Part shown: positions 27,663 through 37,663 of the stretch, piece after piece
How the letters are laid out: every line of letters starts with the position of its first letter
Numbering within the stretch: position 1 is the first letter of the stretch
Origin: an uncultured bacterium
Lineage (GTDB): Bacteria > Bacteroidota > Bacteroidia > Bacteroidales > Bacteroidaceae
Direction: 5' to 3'
NCBI GenBank assembly: GCA_945829115.1
Contig: CALZTP010000002.1
Span: 1 to 64,000, forward strand
Length of the DNA: 64,000 nt
Program-made: the position numbers and the translations under genes
Notes under the pieces: generated by a model
What the model was told of the DNA's origin: nothing
The model's database searches: none
What the model saw: the letters and a program-made list of their open reading frames with translations, nothing else

Positions 27663-27786
27663 ACAAGAGCAACCAATAAACACAGAATATCCCGATGGAT
27701 TGCAATATATAATAATGTGAGAAGACGTTTACAAGGAAGGGAATAGTAAACAAACGTTAAAACAAAGACATTTCCTAAGGTATTAT

Positions 27787-27817
27787 TTTGCCAGTTGGAG
27801 AAAAGTCAGTACCTTTG
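27787..27817 (+). promoter_or_regulatory. Promoter for tRNA-Val (TTTG-N19-TACCTTTG)
   Basis: TTTG 27787-27790, TACCTTTG 27810-27817. Confidence 0.75.
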
Positions 27818-27860
27818 CACTCGCAATTCGGGTAATGAGTTGTGGTTATGTTGAAATTCA

Positions 27861-27935
27861 GGGCGTTTAGCTCAGCTGGTTCAGAGCATCTGCCTTACAA
27901 GCAGAGGGTCGGCGGTTCGAATCCGTCAACGCCCA
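27861..27935 (+). tRNA. tRNA-Val (anticodon TAC)
   Basis: GGGCGTT/AACGCCC acceptor stem, CTTACAA anticodon loop, GGTTCGAATCC T-arm; CCA not encoded. Confidence 0.95.
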
Positions 27936-27936
27936 C

Positions 27937-27977
27937 AGAAAAGAGTCGCAAAATTTCTTTTGCGACTCTTTTCTTTT
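27937..27977 (+). terminator. tRNA-Val terminator
   Basis: AGAAAAGAGTCGCAAAA ... TTTTGCGACTCTTTTCT followed by TTTT. Confidence 0.85.
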
Positions 27978-28127
27978 CTATCCATCAGTTAAAGGTTTCA
28001 TTTCTGCTTGTCTGAAATTTCTGTTGTAATGTGACAGGAAGGAATAAAAAATTGCGTGTTTACAACCTTTTTCCCCTTACAAAATGCCAGTGAAATAAAA
28101 AAGTAAAGAATATTTTTTCAATTTCTC

Positions 28128-28158
28128 TTTGTCGTTCCATGAAAAATGTGTACCTTTG
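28128..28158 (+). promoter_or_regulatory. purB promoter (TTTG-N19-TACCTTTG)
   Basis: TTTG 28128-28131, TACCTTTG 28151-28158; purB ATG at 28194. Confidence 0.75.
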
Positions 28159-28193
28159 CAGCCTAAAAATGTGTACATATTTATAAAAAGACC

Positions 28194-29564
28194 ATGAATC
28201 TTGATTTATTGACAGCAATTTCGCCTATTGACGGCAGATACCGTGGCAAGACAGAAGAGCTTGCAGAGTATTTCTCTGAATATGCCCTTGTGCGCTACCG
28301 CGTAAGGGTGGAGATAGAATATTTCATCACACTTTGCGAACTACCACTCCCTCAGCTTGCCAACTTCGACAAGAACCTCTTCGCACAGCTGAGGAAAATC
28401 TACCAAGACTTTACCGTTCTCGACGCACAGAGAGTAAAAGACATCGAGAAGGTTACAAACCATGACGTAAAGGCAGTGGAGTACTTCATAAAGGAAAAAC
28501 TTGACGCCATGGGAGCAGAGGAAGGTGTTGAGAAAGGATATTTCGAACCTTTCAAGGAATTCATACACTTCGGACTCACCTCTCAGGACATCAACAACAC
28601 CAGCGTACCACTTTCCATAAAGGAAGCACTTGAGAACGTCTACTACCCACAGATAGAGGAGTTAATATCACAACTCAAGGAATATGCTGAGGAATGGAAA
28701 AACGTTCCTATGCTCGCAAAGACACACGGACAGCCAGCATCACCAACACGACTCGGAAAAGAGGTGATGGTGTTCGTATACCGTCTTGAGGAACAGCTGA
28801 AGAGTCTCAAGGCTTGTAAGCTAACAGCAAAATTCGGAGGAGCAACAGGAAACTTCAACGCACACCATGTGGCATATCCAGAATACGACTGGAGGGAGTT
28901 TGGAAACAAGTTCGTGGCAGAGAAGCTCGGACTCGAGCGTGAGCAGTTCACAACACAGATATCCAACTACGACCACCTCGGAGGTGTCTTCGATGCTCTC
29001 CGCCGCATAAACACCATCATCATCGACCTCGACCGTGACTTCTGGATGTATATCTCCATGGAGTATTTCAAGCAGAAGATCAAGGCAGGAGAGGTGGGCT
29101 CTTCTGCCATGCCTCATAAGGTGAACCCTATCGACTTCGAAAACTCTGAGGGAAACCTCGGCATCGCAAACGCTATTCTGCAGTTCCTTGCTGCAAAGCT
29201 CCCTGTTAGTCGTCTGCAGCGCGACCTCACCGATTCTACCGTGCTTCGCAACATCGGTACTCCTCTCGGACATGGTGTGATCGCTATTCAGAGCACATTG
29301 AAGGGACTCCGTAAGCTCATTCTCAACCAGGATGCTCTTCAGAAGGACCTTGACGACACTTGGGCTGTTGTGGCAGAGGCTATTCAGACAATCCTTCGCC
29401 GTGAGGCATACCCTCACCCTTACGAGGCCCTCAAGGCTCTCACACGCACGAATGCGAAGATGACCGAGGAGACAATCCATGCCTTCATACAGACTCTCGA
29501 GGTCTCTGATGCAGTAAAGGCAGAACTGATGGCAATCACTCCTTCAAACTATACTGGCATCTAA
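28194..29564 (+). CDS. purB: Adenylosuccinate lyase
   Basis: ISPIDGRYRGKTEELAEYFSEYALVRYRV; GSSAMPHKVNPIDFENSEGN signature. Confidence 0.97.
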   Translation: MNLDLLTAISPIDGRYRGKTEELAEYFSEYALVRYRVRVEIEYFITLCELPLPQLANFDKNLFAQLRKIYQDFTVLDAQRVKDIEKVTNHDVKAVEYFIKEKLDAMGAEEGVEKGYFEPFKEFIHFGLTSQDINNTSVPLSIKEALENVYYPQIEELISQLKEYAEEWKNVPMLAKTHGQPASPTRLGKEVMVFVYRLEEQLKSLKACKLTAKFGGATGNFNAHHVAYPEYDWREFGNKFVAEKLGLEREQFTTQISNYDHLGGVFDALRRINTIIIDLDRDFWMYISMEYFKQKIKAGEVGSSAMPHKVNPIDFENSEGNLGIANAILQFLAAKLPVSRLQRDLTDSTVLRNIGTPLGHGVIAIQSTLKGLRKLILNQDALQKDLDDTWAVVAEAIQTILRREAYPHPYEALKALTRTNAKMTEETIHAFIQTLEVSDAVKAELMAITPSNYTGI

Positions 29565-29587
29565 AAGCTCACTGGTATCTAAAACTC
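29553..29587. repeat. 17-18 bp tandem duplication spanning the purB stop codon
   Basis: ACTGGCATCTAAAAGCTC then ACTGGTATCTAAAACTC. Confidence 0.85.
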
Positions 29588-29817
29588 AACACGAAGGGCA
29601 ACATAAAAATAATAGCAACATAAATATATTTCAAACATATATATTATAACCAAATAAAAAAAAGAAGAAAAAACTCAGAAACTCTTATCTAAAACATTTT
29701 CAACACGTCCCGAGAGTATCGAACGGGACTTTCAGGAGAAAAGGCTCGCGAGAGTCTTGAACAACAACAATCAACATTAAAAACAAACAACACTTTTTTA
29801 AAAAACAAAAGAAAACT

Positions 29818-31329
29818 ATGGAACAGGAATTTGACAGCGTAAAGAAAGAAGTTGCTGGAAAAGAAGAGAATAACCGTGAGGGTTACCGCAAGCCAGCGTA
29901 TTCTGCAAGCAGTGACGGAACAGTACACAGACAGCGCGTGAGAGTGCAGAGACCAGCATACGGCTCTGACCGTCCACGATTCAACAACCGCGAGGAAGGC
30001 GGCTTCCGCCCAGACGGCTTCGCGTCAGCACTCGCAAATGACGGAACAGAAAGCAACGAGAGAAGACAGAGCTATCAGGCACGCCCTCGCTACAACAGCA
30101 ATAACAACGGCTATGGACAGCGCCAGCAGAGCTATCGCCCAAGATACAACAACGGTGGCGAGGAAAGCGGTCAGGAGCGCAGCTACAGTCAGCAGGGTGG
30201 CTATAACAACCGTGGCGGATACAACCAGCAGGGTGGCTATAACAATAACCGTGGCGGTTACGGAAGCAACAACAACCGTGGCTCATACAACCAACAGGGT
30301 GGCTACGGACAGCGCCAGCAGGGCTATCGCCCAAGATATAACAACGGTGGTGAGGAGAATGGTCAGGAGCGTGGCTACGGTCAGCAGGGCGGCTACAACA
30401 ACCGCGGCTATAACAACAACCGTGGTGGCTATGGGCAGCAGGGTGGCTACAACAACAACCGTGGTGGCTACGGACAGAAGGGTGGCTACAATAAGCCGGG
30501 TAACAACCGTGGTGGCTACGGACAGCGCCAGCGCACTGCCGACTATGATCCTAACGCAAAGTACAGCATGAAGAAGCGTATAGAGTATAAGGAAGCGAAT
30601 ATCGACCCTAATGCTCCAATACGTCTTAACAAATACCTCGCAAACGCTGGTGTCTGCAGCCGTCGTGAGGCAGACGACTTCATCCAGGCTGGTCTCGTAA
30701 CTGTAAACGGAGAGGTGATCACAGAGCTCGGAACAAAGGTGCTTCGCTCTGACAAGGTGGTTTTCCACGATCAGCCTATCTCTATCGAGAAGAAGGTTTA
30801 CGTGCTCCTCAACAAGCCAAAGGATACCGTCACTTCTACCGACGACCCACAGCAACGCAAGACAGTCATGGAACTCGTGAAGGACGCATGTCCAGAGCGT
30901 ATCTATCCAGTAGGTCGTCTTGACCGTAACACAACAGGTGTTCTCCTCCTTACCAACGATGGCGAGTTGGCTTCAAAGCTCACACACCCTCGCTTCCTGA
31001 AGAAGAAGGTATACCATGTGTTCACCGACAAGAACGTCACCGCTGCTGATATCAAGCAGATTGCAGAGGGCATAGAGCTTGAAGACGGACCAATTCGTGC
31101 TGATGCCATCGAGTATGCTTCTCCAACAGATAAGAAGCAGGTGGGAATTGAAATACACTCTGGAAAGAACCGTATCGTTCGCCGTATCTTCGAACACCTC
31201 GGCTACAAGGTCATCAAGCTCGACCGTGTGCAGTTCGCTGGACTCACAAAGAAGAACGTGCGCCGTGGCGACTGGCGATTCCTCACCGAGAAGGAAGTTG
31301 ATATGCTCCGCATGGGCGCTTTTGAATAA
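29818..31329 (+). CDS. RluB/RsuA-type pseudouridine synthase with Gly/Asn/Tyr/Arg/Gln-rich N-terminal domain
   Basis: C-terminal S4 (IRLNKYLANAGVCSRREADDFIQAG) and PsuS (YPVGRLDRNTTGVLLLTNDGEL) motifs; repetitive GGYNNRGGYNQQ N-terminus. Confidence 0.93.
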   Translation: MEQEFDSVKKEVAGKEENNREGYRKPAYSASSDGTVHRQRVRVQRPAYGSDRPRFNNREEGGFRPDGFASALANDGTESNERRQSYQARPRYNSNNNGYGQRQQSYRPRYNNGGEESGQERSYSQQGGYNNRGGYNQQGGYNNNRGGYGSNNNRGSYNQQGGYGQRQQGYRPRYNNGGEENGQERGYGQQGGYNNRGYNNNRGGYGQQGGYNNNRGGYGQKGGYNKPGNNRGGYGQRQRTADYDPNAKYSMKKRIEYKEANIDPNAPIRLNKYLANAGVCSRREADDFIQAGLVTVNGEVITELGTKVLRSDKVVFHDQPISIEKKVYVLLNKPKDTVTSTDDPQQRKTVMELVKDACPERIYPVGRLDRNTTGVLLLTNDGELASKLTHPRFLKKKVYHVFTDKNVTAADIKQIAEGIELEDGPIRADAIEYASPTDKKQVGIEIHSGKNRIVRRIFEHLGYKVIKLDRVQFAGLTKKNVRRGDWRFLTEKEVDMLRMGAFE

Positions 31330-31351
31330 AGAAGAAAAAAGATTATCAAAC

Positions 31352-31391
31352 AGATTCTGGAAGAAACCTCTGAAGGACTCTTCCAGAATCT
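31352..31391 (+). terminator. Hairpin between RluB-like gene and asnS
   Basis: AGATTCTGGAAGA ... TCTTCCAGAATCT 13-bp stem; no clear U-tract. Confidence 0.55.
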
Positions 31392-31504
31392 TACAACACA
31401 AATGCTGGAGAGAGTCTGCGGCATACGAATGCAAAAAAAATTCTCCATAAAGTGCATTCTGATGCCAAAATCCTCCTAAATAAAATAATGTGTCTTCAAG
31501 AAAA

Positions 31505-32926
31505 ATGAAACGGACAAAAATTGTTGACGTGCTGAAATCAACAGACTTCGGCAGTCAGGTATGTGTGAAAGGATGGGTGCGCACTCACCGCTCAAGTAAG
31601 GCGGTGGACTTCATCGCACTCAACGATGGCTCTACAATCAAGAACGTACAGCTCGTCTGTGATGCCGACAAGTTCGATGCAGAACTGCTGAAGCAAATAA
31701 CAACAGGTGCCTGCATCTCTGCAACGGGAACACTCGTAGAGAGCCTCGGAAAGGGACAGACAAGTGAGATACAGTGCTCGGAGATTGAAATCTACGGACT
31801 CTGCGGAACCGACTACCCTATGCAGAAGAAAGGACAGAGCTTTGAGTATATGCGTCAGTATGCTCACCTCCGTCTTCGTACAAACACCTTCGGAGCAATC
31901 ATGCGCATTCGCCACAATATGGCAATGGCAATACATACCTTCTTCCATAACAAGGGGTATTTCTATTTCCACACACCACTCATCACAGCCTCTGACTGTG
32001 AGGGTGCCGGACAGATGTTCCAGGTAACCACAAAGAACCTCTACGACCTAAAGAAAGACGAGAACGGACAGATTATCTACACTGACGACTTCTTCGGAAA
32101 GCAGACATCTCTAACCGTCTCTGGACAGCTCGAGGGCGAGCTGGGTGCAACAGCACTTGGTGGCATCTATACCTTCGGACCAACATTCCGTGCAGAGAAC
32201 TCAAACACTCCTCGACACCTTGCTGAGTTCTGGATGATAGAACCAGAGATTGCATTCATGGACCTCGAAGAGCTCATGGAACTTGAAGAGGAGTTTATAA
32301 AATATTGCGTGCAGTGGGCTCTCGACAACTGCAAGGACGACCTCGCCTTCCTCAACCAGATGATCGACAAGGGTCTCCTTGAGCGCCTGAACAGCGTGGT
32401 GAACACAGAGTTCGTGCACCTCCCTTACACAAAGGGTATCGAGATTCTGCAGGAAGCCATCAAGAACGGAAAGAAATTTGAATTCCCTTGCAACTGGGGT
32501 GACGACCTCGCTTCTGAACACGAGCGCTACCTCGTTGAAGAGTACTTCAAGAAGCCAGTGATCATGACCAACTACCCTAAGGATATCAAGGCGTTCTACA
32601 TGAAGATAGACGCTGAGAAACCAGTGTGCAACGGAGAGGTGATGAAGGAAACAGTGCAGGGCACTGATGTTCTCTTCCCACAGATTGGCGAAATTATCGG
32701 TGGCTCGGTGCGTGAGGAAAGCTACGAAAAGCTGCTCGGTGAGATAGAGCGCAGAAACATCCCTATGAAGGATATGGAGTGGTATCTCGATACTCGTCGC
32801 TACGGCTCCTGCCCTCACGCTGGCTTCGGACTCGGCTTCGAGCGCCTCATACTCTTCGTGACAGGTATGCAGAACATCCGTGACGTGATTCCATTCCCAC
32901 GCACTCCAAACAACGCTGAGTTCTAA
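31505..32926 (+). CDS. asnS: Asparagine--tRNA ligase
   Basis: [88 protein letters not shown]; start may be 31490. Confidence 0.97.
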   Translation: MKRTKIVDVLKSTDFGSQVCVKGWVRTHRSSKAVDFIALNDGSTIKNVQLVCDADKFDAELLKQITTGACISATGTLVESLGKGQTSEIQCSEIEIYGLCGTDYPMQKKGQSFEYMRQYAHLRLRTNTFGAIMRIRHNMAMAIHTFFHNKGYFYFHTPLITASDCEGAGQMFQVTTKNLYDLKKDENGQIIYTDDFFGKQTSLTVSGQLEGELGATALGGIYTFGPTFRAENSNTPRHLAEFWMIEPEIAFMDLEELMELEEEFIKYCVQWALDNCKDDLAFLNQMIDKGLLERLNSVVNTEFVHLPYTKGIEILQEAIKNGKKFEFPCNWGDDLASEHERYLVEEYFKKPVIMTNYPKDIKAFYMKIDAEKPVCNGEVMKETVQGTDVLFPQIGEIIGGSVREESYEKLLGEIERRNIPMKDMEWYLDTRRYGSCPHAGFGLGFERLILFVTGMQNIRDVIPFPRTPNNAEF

Positions 32927-33107
32927 GGAAATCAAATAAGGCGGGGGTAAACAAAATATAGACGGAAAACGCTTGCAAAAAACGCATAAGAGCCTATATT
33001 TAAATAAGGTATAAGGTTTTATGGGAAGAGACAACAGAAACCAAGAATAATTAATTAAAAGATGTTAATTGTTTTTAATCTATTAATCTTTCTATAGAAA
33101 AAATGCT

Positions 33108-33115
33108 TACCTTTG
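33108..33115 (+). promoter_or_regulatory. -7 box TACCTTTG
   Basis: TACCTTTG 65 nt upstream of ATG 33181. Confidence 0.65.
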
Positions 33116-33180
33116 CATCGAGTATTATCAATTCGATACTGAAATAGAAAAGTACTAATATAAATTATAATTATTGTAAG

Positions 33181-36100
33181 ATGAAAAAAATTGTTAATTT
33201 GGTTGCTCTGCTCCTCTTGGCATCATCTTCAGTAACCTTTACTGCATGTAAGGATTATGATGAGGATAACTACAACGAGCTTCGTGCAGAGCTTGAGAAT
33301 CAGAACCAGACTCTCAAACAGTTGATTGAGAACCAGAAGGCTTCTCTCCAGTCACAGCTGGACGCTCTTAAGCAGACTCTTGAGAACGTAAAGCAGTGCA
33401 CTTGCGACCCTTCTGACGTAGACAAGAAGATCGAGATCGCTCTCAAGGAGTATCTCGCTGCACACCCAGACCTCAGTGTTGAAGACATCCGCAACATCAT
33501 CAAGTCTGAGACCGCTGCCTTCGTAACTGCTGAGCAGCTCCAGACTGCTGTTGCTAATCTTGAGAAGGCTATCGAGAACCTCAACAGCAAGCACAACAAC
33601 GACATTCAGGAGGTGCTTGAAAAGATCAATATCGCTAACCAGGCTGCCGCTGATGCTGCTGCACTTGCAAAGTCAGCACAGAAGCTCGCTCAAGAGGCTC
33701 TCGACGAGGCAAAGGCTGCTGGTTCACAGGCTTCTGAGAACAAGGCAAAGATTGCTGCTCTTGAGAGCATTGTTAGCAGTCTCCAGACAACTGTTGCTAA
33801 CCTTGACACAACCATCCAGGGTCTTTCAGAGAAGGTAAAGAAGGCTCTCAAGGACGCTTCTGACGCTCTTGCACAGGCAAATGCTAACAAGAGTGAGATT
33901 GAGAAGCTTTGGATTGCTGTGAACGCTGCTTCTGGTGGTGAGGTAGACCTTTCTAACTACTACACAAAGGACGAGGTTAAGGAACTCTTCAACGACTACT
34001 TCACAAAGTACGAAGTAGAGACTCTCCTCAACCGTTACGCTTCTAAGGAAGAGCTCGCTCTCGAGGCACAGAACATTAAGACTTTTGTAATCAACTACGT
34101 TACCCAAATAATGTCAAACCTTGATGTATATACAAAGGGTGAGGTTGACGCAAAGGTATCTACTCTCACTTCTTCAGTCCAAGCTCTTGAAGGAAGGATG
34201 AACACAGTTGAGGTTGATATTACAACAATCAAGGGTGACATCTCAACTGCGAACGGTAAGATTAATGGTATCACTGGTGATATTACAAGTATTAACGGTA
34301 ACATCGCGACTATCAACACTAATATCGGCACTATCCAGAACGATATCGATACCATCAACACAAAGCTCGACAACATCATCGGTCTGCTCAACAAGCTCGT
34401 TAGCGGTATCGTTGTTCAGGGTGCTACAAACAAGGTATTCGGACAGTTCAGATTGCCTGCAAACATCAATTCAAACATGCTCATCACTTACTATGGCAAG
34501 TCTGTAAACGATGTTAAGTTCCCTTCAACAAGCTCTACAAACTATGCTGCTCTCGCTGTTGACAGCCGTCTTACACCTGCAGAGGCAGAGATCATCGGTC
34601 TTTCTGGCGTTGAGAAGGAAGAGGTTGGCTCAGGCTTTACTCTCGTAAGCGATGCAGTGGGTAGCGCAGGTACTGTATACGTAACTGTAAACCCTTCTAA
34701 CTACGACTTCACAGGCACTATGCTCGCTCTTGAGACAAGCCAGGGTGTTGACGCAGGTATCGAGCTTACTCCTCTCGCAAAGTCTGACGAGGAACTGAAG
34801 TTCGGTATGACACGTGCTGCTGACAACGGCTTCTATGAGTCAAAGGCAACTATCAGCGCTGGCGCTATCCAGAGCGGTGCTGTTCAGACAATCGATATCG
34901 ATGCTGAGGGCTTCGCAAACATTGCTCGCAACCTCAAGAACCGTCTCCAGGGAACAGAAGAGTTCAACGCTTCTGCAATGATTGAGACTGTTTACAACCA
35001 GCTCTCTGCTAAGCTCAACGCATATGCTGCAAAGGTTAACTGTGTTGACGAGGCTACTGGCGTAGAGCGCTCTGTAACTTCTCAGTATAACATCGCTGCT
35101 GCTGCATTCACTCCACTCTCTTACAACTTCGGCTACACATTCTATGGTCGCAGCCAGTTCTGGGGATATGAGTATGCTGACAAGCTCATCGATAAGGTTG
35201 GTGAGAAGGTAACCGCTAAGCTCCAGCAGGCTTCTCAGGCTATCATCGGCTCTATCAACCTCCCAGAGGCTCCAACACTCCAGCGCATCACACTCGACCG
35301 TCTTGACCCTAACGACCCATCTGTTGCTCACTTCGAGATCACTATCCTCAACGAGATTACAATTGACGGTGTTGTTTACGAAATCAAGAAGGATACTGAC
35401 GGTAAGTACTATTACTATAACAAGGCTACTGGCATAAAGAAGGACAATACTCCTGTTACAGAGATCGAAATCTGGACACCTAAGCAGGATCTCCATATTG
35501 AGCTCCCAGCGGAAGCAGGTGGTGGCACTATTGACAAGACCATCCCTGCAGAGAAGCTCCTTGTTCTCCCAGTTGCTATCGACCTCCGTTCTGAGCTCGC
35601 TGACTTCTACAACAACATGGTTAGTCAGGTAGAGGATATGAACCAGATGATCGATGCTATCCAGGATTACCTTGACGACATCAACGGTCTTCTCGACAAC
35701 CTCGCTATCGAGGAAACTCTCACAAACACCGCAAACGATGTTACATCAACTCTCCAGAGCATCCTCAACCGTGTAAACAGCAAGCTTGTTAGATTCCTTG
35801 ATGCAGCTATCCTCAAGATGCAGCCTGCTCTGTTCTTCACAACAAACAACAGCGGAAAGACAAGCCTCCACTACCCTACTTCTGCAATGAACAACCCTTC
35901 AGTTGTTGAGTCTGGAGACGTAGTGCTCGCTCCATTGTCATTCACAGCAGAAATCCTCAACCCTGCTTACAAGAAGCACGTGGCTTGTGTGAACGTTGTA
36001 AAGGCAGGACGCTCTGCTCAGGCTGGTGACGCTGATTGCCTCAAAGTTCTTCAGGAGGTAAACAGCCAGAACAACATGAACGTTGTTGTTGACGGTTTCG

Positions 36101-36213
36101 TTCGTCAGATTCCTGTTAAACTCCCTGCTGGTTACACATATCAGTTCGCTTACTCTGCACTTGACTACACTGGTGTTATGAGCACAGTACGTACTGCAAT
36201 CCGTGTAAAGTAA
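33181..36213 (+). CDS. Large coiled-coil surface lipoprotein-like protein with YTK-EV repeats
   Basis: Signal/lipobox-like TFTAC; heptad-rich body; NYYTKDEVKELF, DVYTKGEVDAKV; ITGDITSINGNIATINTNIGTI repeats. Confidence 0.7.
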   Translation: MKKIVNLVALLLLASSSVTFTACKDYDEDNYNELRAELENQNQTLKQLIENQKASLQSQLDALKQTLENVKQCTCDPSDVDKKIEIALKEYLAAHPDLSVEDIRNIIKSETAAFVTAEQLQTAVANLEKAIENLNSKHNNDIQEVLEKINIANQAAADAAALAKSAQKLAQEALDEAKAAGSQASENKAKIAALESIVSSLQTTVANLDTTIQGLSEKVKKALKDASDALAQANANKSEIEKLWIAVNAASGGEVDLSNYYTKDEVKELFNDYFTKYEVETLLNRYASKEELALEAQNIKTFVINYVTQIMSNLDVYTKGEVDAKVSTLTSSVQALEGRMNTVEVDITTIKGDISTANGKINGITGDITSINGNIATINTNIGTIQNDIDTINTKLDNIIGLLNKLVSGIVVQGATNKVFGQFRLPANINSNMLITYYGKSVNDVKFPSTSSTNYAALAVDSRLTPAEAEIIGLSGVEKEEVGSGFTLVSDAVGSAGTVYVTVNPSNYDFTGTMLALETSQGVDAGIELTPLAKSDEELKFGMTRAADNGFYESKATISAGAIQSGAVQTIDIDAEGFANIARNLKNRLQGTEEFNASAMIETVYNQLSAKLNAYAAKVNCVDEATGVERSVTSQYNIAAAAFTPLSYNFGYTFYGRSQFWGYEYADKLIDKVGEKVTAKLQQASQAIIGSINLPEAPTLQRITLDRLDPNDPSVAHFEITILNEITIDGVVYEIKKDTDGKYYYYNKATGIKKDNTPVTEIEIWTPKQDLHIELPAEAGGGTIDKTIPAEKLLVLPVAIDLRSELADFYNNMVSQVEDMNQMIDAIQDYLDDINGLLDNLAIEETLTNTANDVTSTLQSILNRVNSKLVRFLDAAILKMQPALFFTTNNSGKTSLHYPTSAMNNPSVVESGDVVLAPLSFTAEILNPAYKKHVACVNVVKAGRSAQAGDADCLKVLQEVNSQNNMNVVVDGFVRQIPVKLPAGYTYQFAYSALDYTGVMSTVRTAIRVK

Positions 36214-36238
36214 TCACTTGACAACAAAAAACCTCTCT

Positions 36239-36267
36239 TACGCCTCTCCCCACCGAGGGAGAGCGTA
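36239..36267 (+). terminator. Hairpin downstream of the 33181 gene
   Basis: TACGCCTCTCCC ... GGGAGAGCGTA with one bulge. Confidence 0.5.
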
Positions 36268-36406
36268 GATAACCACAAGTTTTCTTCTTGCTCTTTGCTC
36301 TTGTAGTGAGGGCAGGAAGAAACTTTTTTTTACGGAAAGGAGCAGACTTTTCTCCGCGACTCTTTCCATTGTAAAAAAACTATTAAAAACAAAACAAGAT
36401 CATAAT

Positions 36407-37522
36407 ATGAACATGAAGAAGACTTTATTTTCTGCTCTCCTCGCAGTAGCGGCATTGACAGCATCTGCACAGGAGCAGTCAAAGACAGAGTATGTCTTCC
36501 AGCCAAACTGGTACATACAGCTTCAGGCTGGTGCTCAGCATACTCTCGGAGAGATTGACTTCGCTGACCTCGTTTCTCCTACAGCACAGGTAACTCTCGG
36601 TTATCAGTTCGACAAGGTTGTTGGCGCACGACTCGCAGTAGGCGCTTGGCAGAGCAAGGCAGGCTCAGAGATGAAGGGCTATAAGTATAAGTGGAGCTGG
36701 AACTATGTTGCTCCTTCTATTGACGTGACAGCAAACCTTTCTAACCTCTTCTGCGGCTACAACCCTAAGCGTCTCGTGAACGTAGGCATCTTCGCTGGTT
36801 TCGGTGCAAACATCGCATTTGGCAACGATGAGGCTGCTGATGCAGAGAAGAACATGGTGAGCACATTCGGACAGCCTGTTATGGGTGACGACCAGTACAC
36901 ACGCTACCTCTGGGACGGCAGCAAGGCTCGCCTCTTCGGTCGTGCTGGTGCTACTGTTGACTTCCGCATCTCTGACGCTGTTAGCGTAGGCATCGAAGTA
37001 AATGCAAACACTCTCAACGACAAGTACAACTCAAAGAAGGCAGGCAACTCCGACTGGTATTTCAACGCCCTCGCAGGTGTGAAGATCAACCTCGGCAAGA
37101 GCTACACAACTCGCACCATAGAGGCTCCAGCCCCTGTTGTTGTTGAGAAGGTTGTTGAGAAGGTTGTTGAGAAGCCAGTGGTTGTAGAGGAGAAGCGTGA
37201 GGAAATTCGTCGCGATATCTTCTTCACCATCCGTGCTACTCAGATCACTCTCGCAGAGAGCACAAAGGTAAAGGAGATTGGAGAGTATCTCCAGAAGTAC
37301 CCAGAGGCAACCGTAACCGTTACTGGTCATGCCGACAAGGGCACTGGCAATGCAAAGATCAACCGCGACCTCTCTATCAAACGTGCAAACGTTGTTGCCG
37401 ACGCTCTTCGTACACAGTACGGCATTGAGGCAGACCGCATCACAGTAGAGGCTGTTGGCGACACCGTACAGCCATACGCTGAGAACGACCTCAACCGCGT
37501 TACTATCTGTATTGCAAAGTAA
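36407..37522 (+). CDS. OmpA family outer membrane protein
   Basis: Signal peptide, beta-barrel N-terminus, VVEKVVEKVVEKP hinge, OmpA C-terminal domain (VTVTGHADKGTGNAKINRDLSIKRANVVADAL). Confidence 0.9.
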   Translation: MNMKKTLFSALLAVAALTASAQEQSKTEYVFQPNWYIQLQAGAQHTLGEIDFADLVSPTAQVTLGYQFDKVVGARLAVGAWQSKAGSEMKGYKYKWSWNYVAPSIDVTANLSNLFCGYNPKRLVNVGIFAGFGANIAFGNDEAADAEKNMVSTFGQPVMGDDQYTRYLWDGSKARLFGRAGATVDFRISDAVSVGIEVNANTLNDKYNSKKAGNSDWYFNALAGVKINLGKSYTTRTIEAPAPVVVEKVVEKVVEKPVVVEEKREEIRRDIFFTIRATQITLAESTKVKEIGEYLQKYPEATVTVTGHADKGTGNAKINRDLSIKRANVVADALRTQYGIEADRITVEAVGDTVQPYAENDLNRVTICIAK

Positions 37523-37539
37523 GGCAAGAGAAAGAAAAA

Positions 37540-37587
37540 AAAGTATACCGGGGTTTTCTTTCAGAAAGAAATTCCTTGGTATACTTT
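37540..37587 (+). terminator. Terminator of the OmpA-like gene
   Basis: AAGTATACC ... GGTATACTT with nested TTTCTTT/AAAGAAA stem. Confidence 0.75.
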
Positions 37588-37663
37588 CTGCATTTCTTCC
37601 TTGCAGAAAATTTTATACCAATTTTTTTGATTCACAAATCACAAAATCTTCACAAAAAGAAAT

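Noticed and set aside
33181-36213. Prophage remnant because of tail-fibre-like repeats
   Set aside because: No other phage genes; lipobox-like signal and OmpA neighbour favour a surface protein
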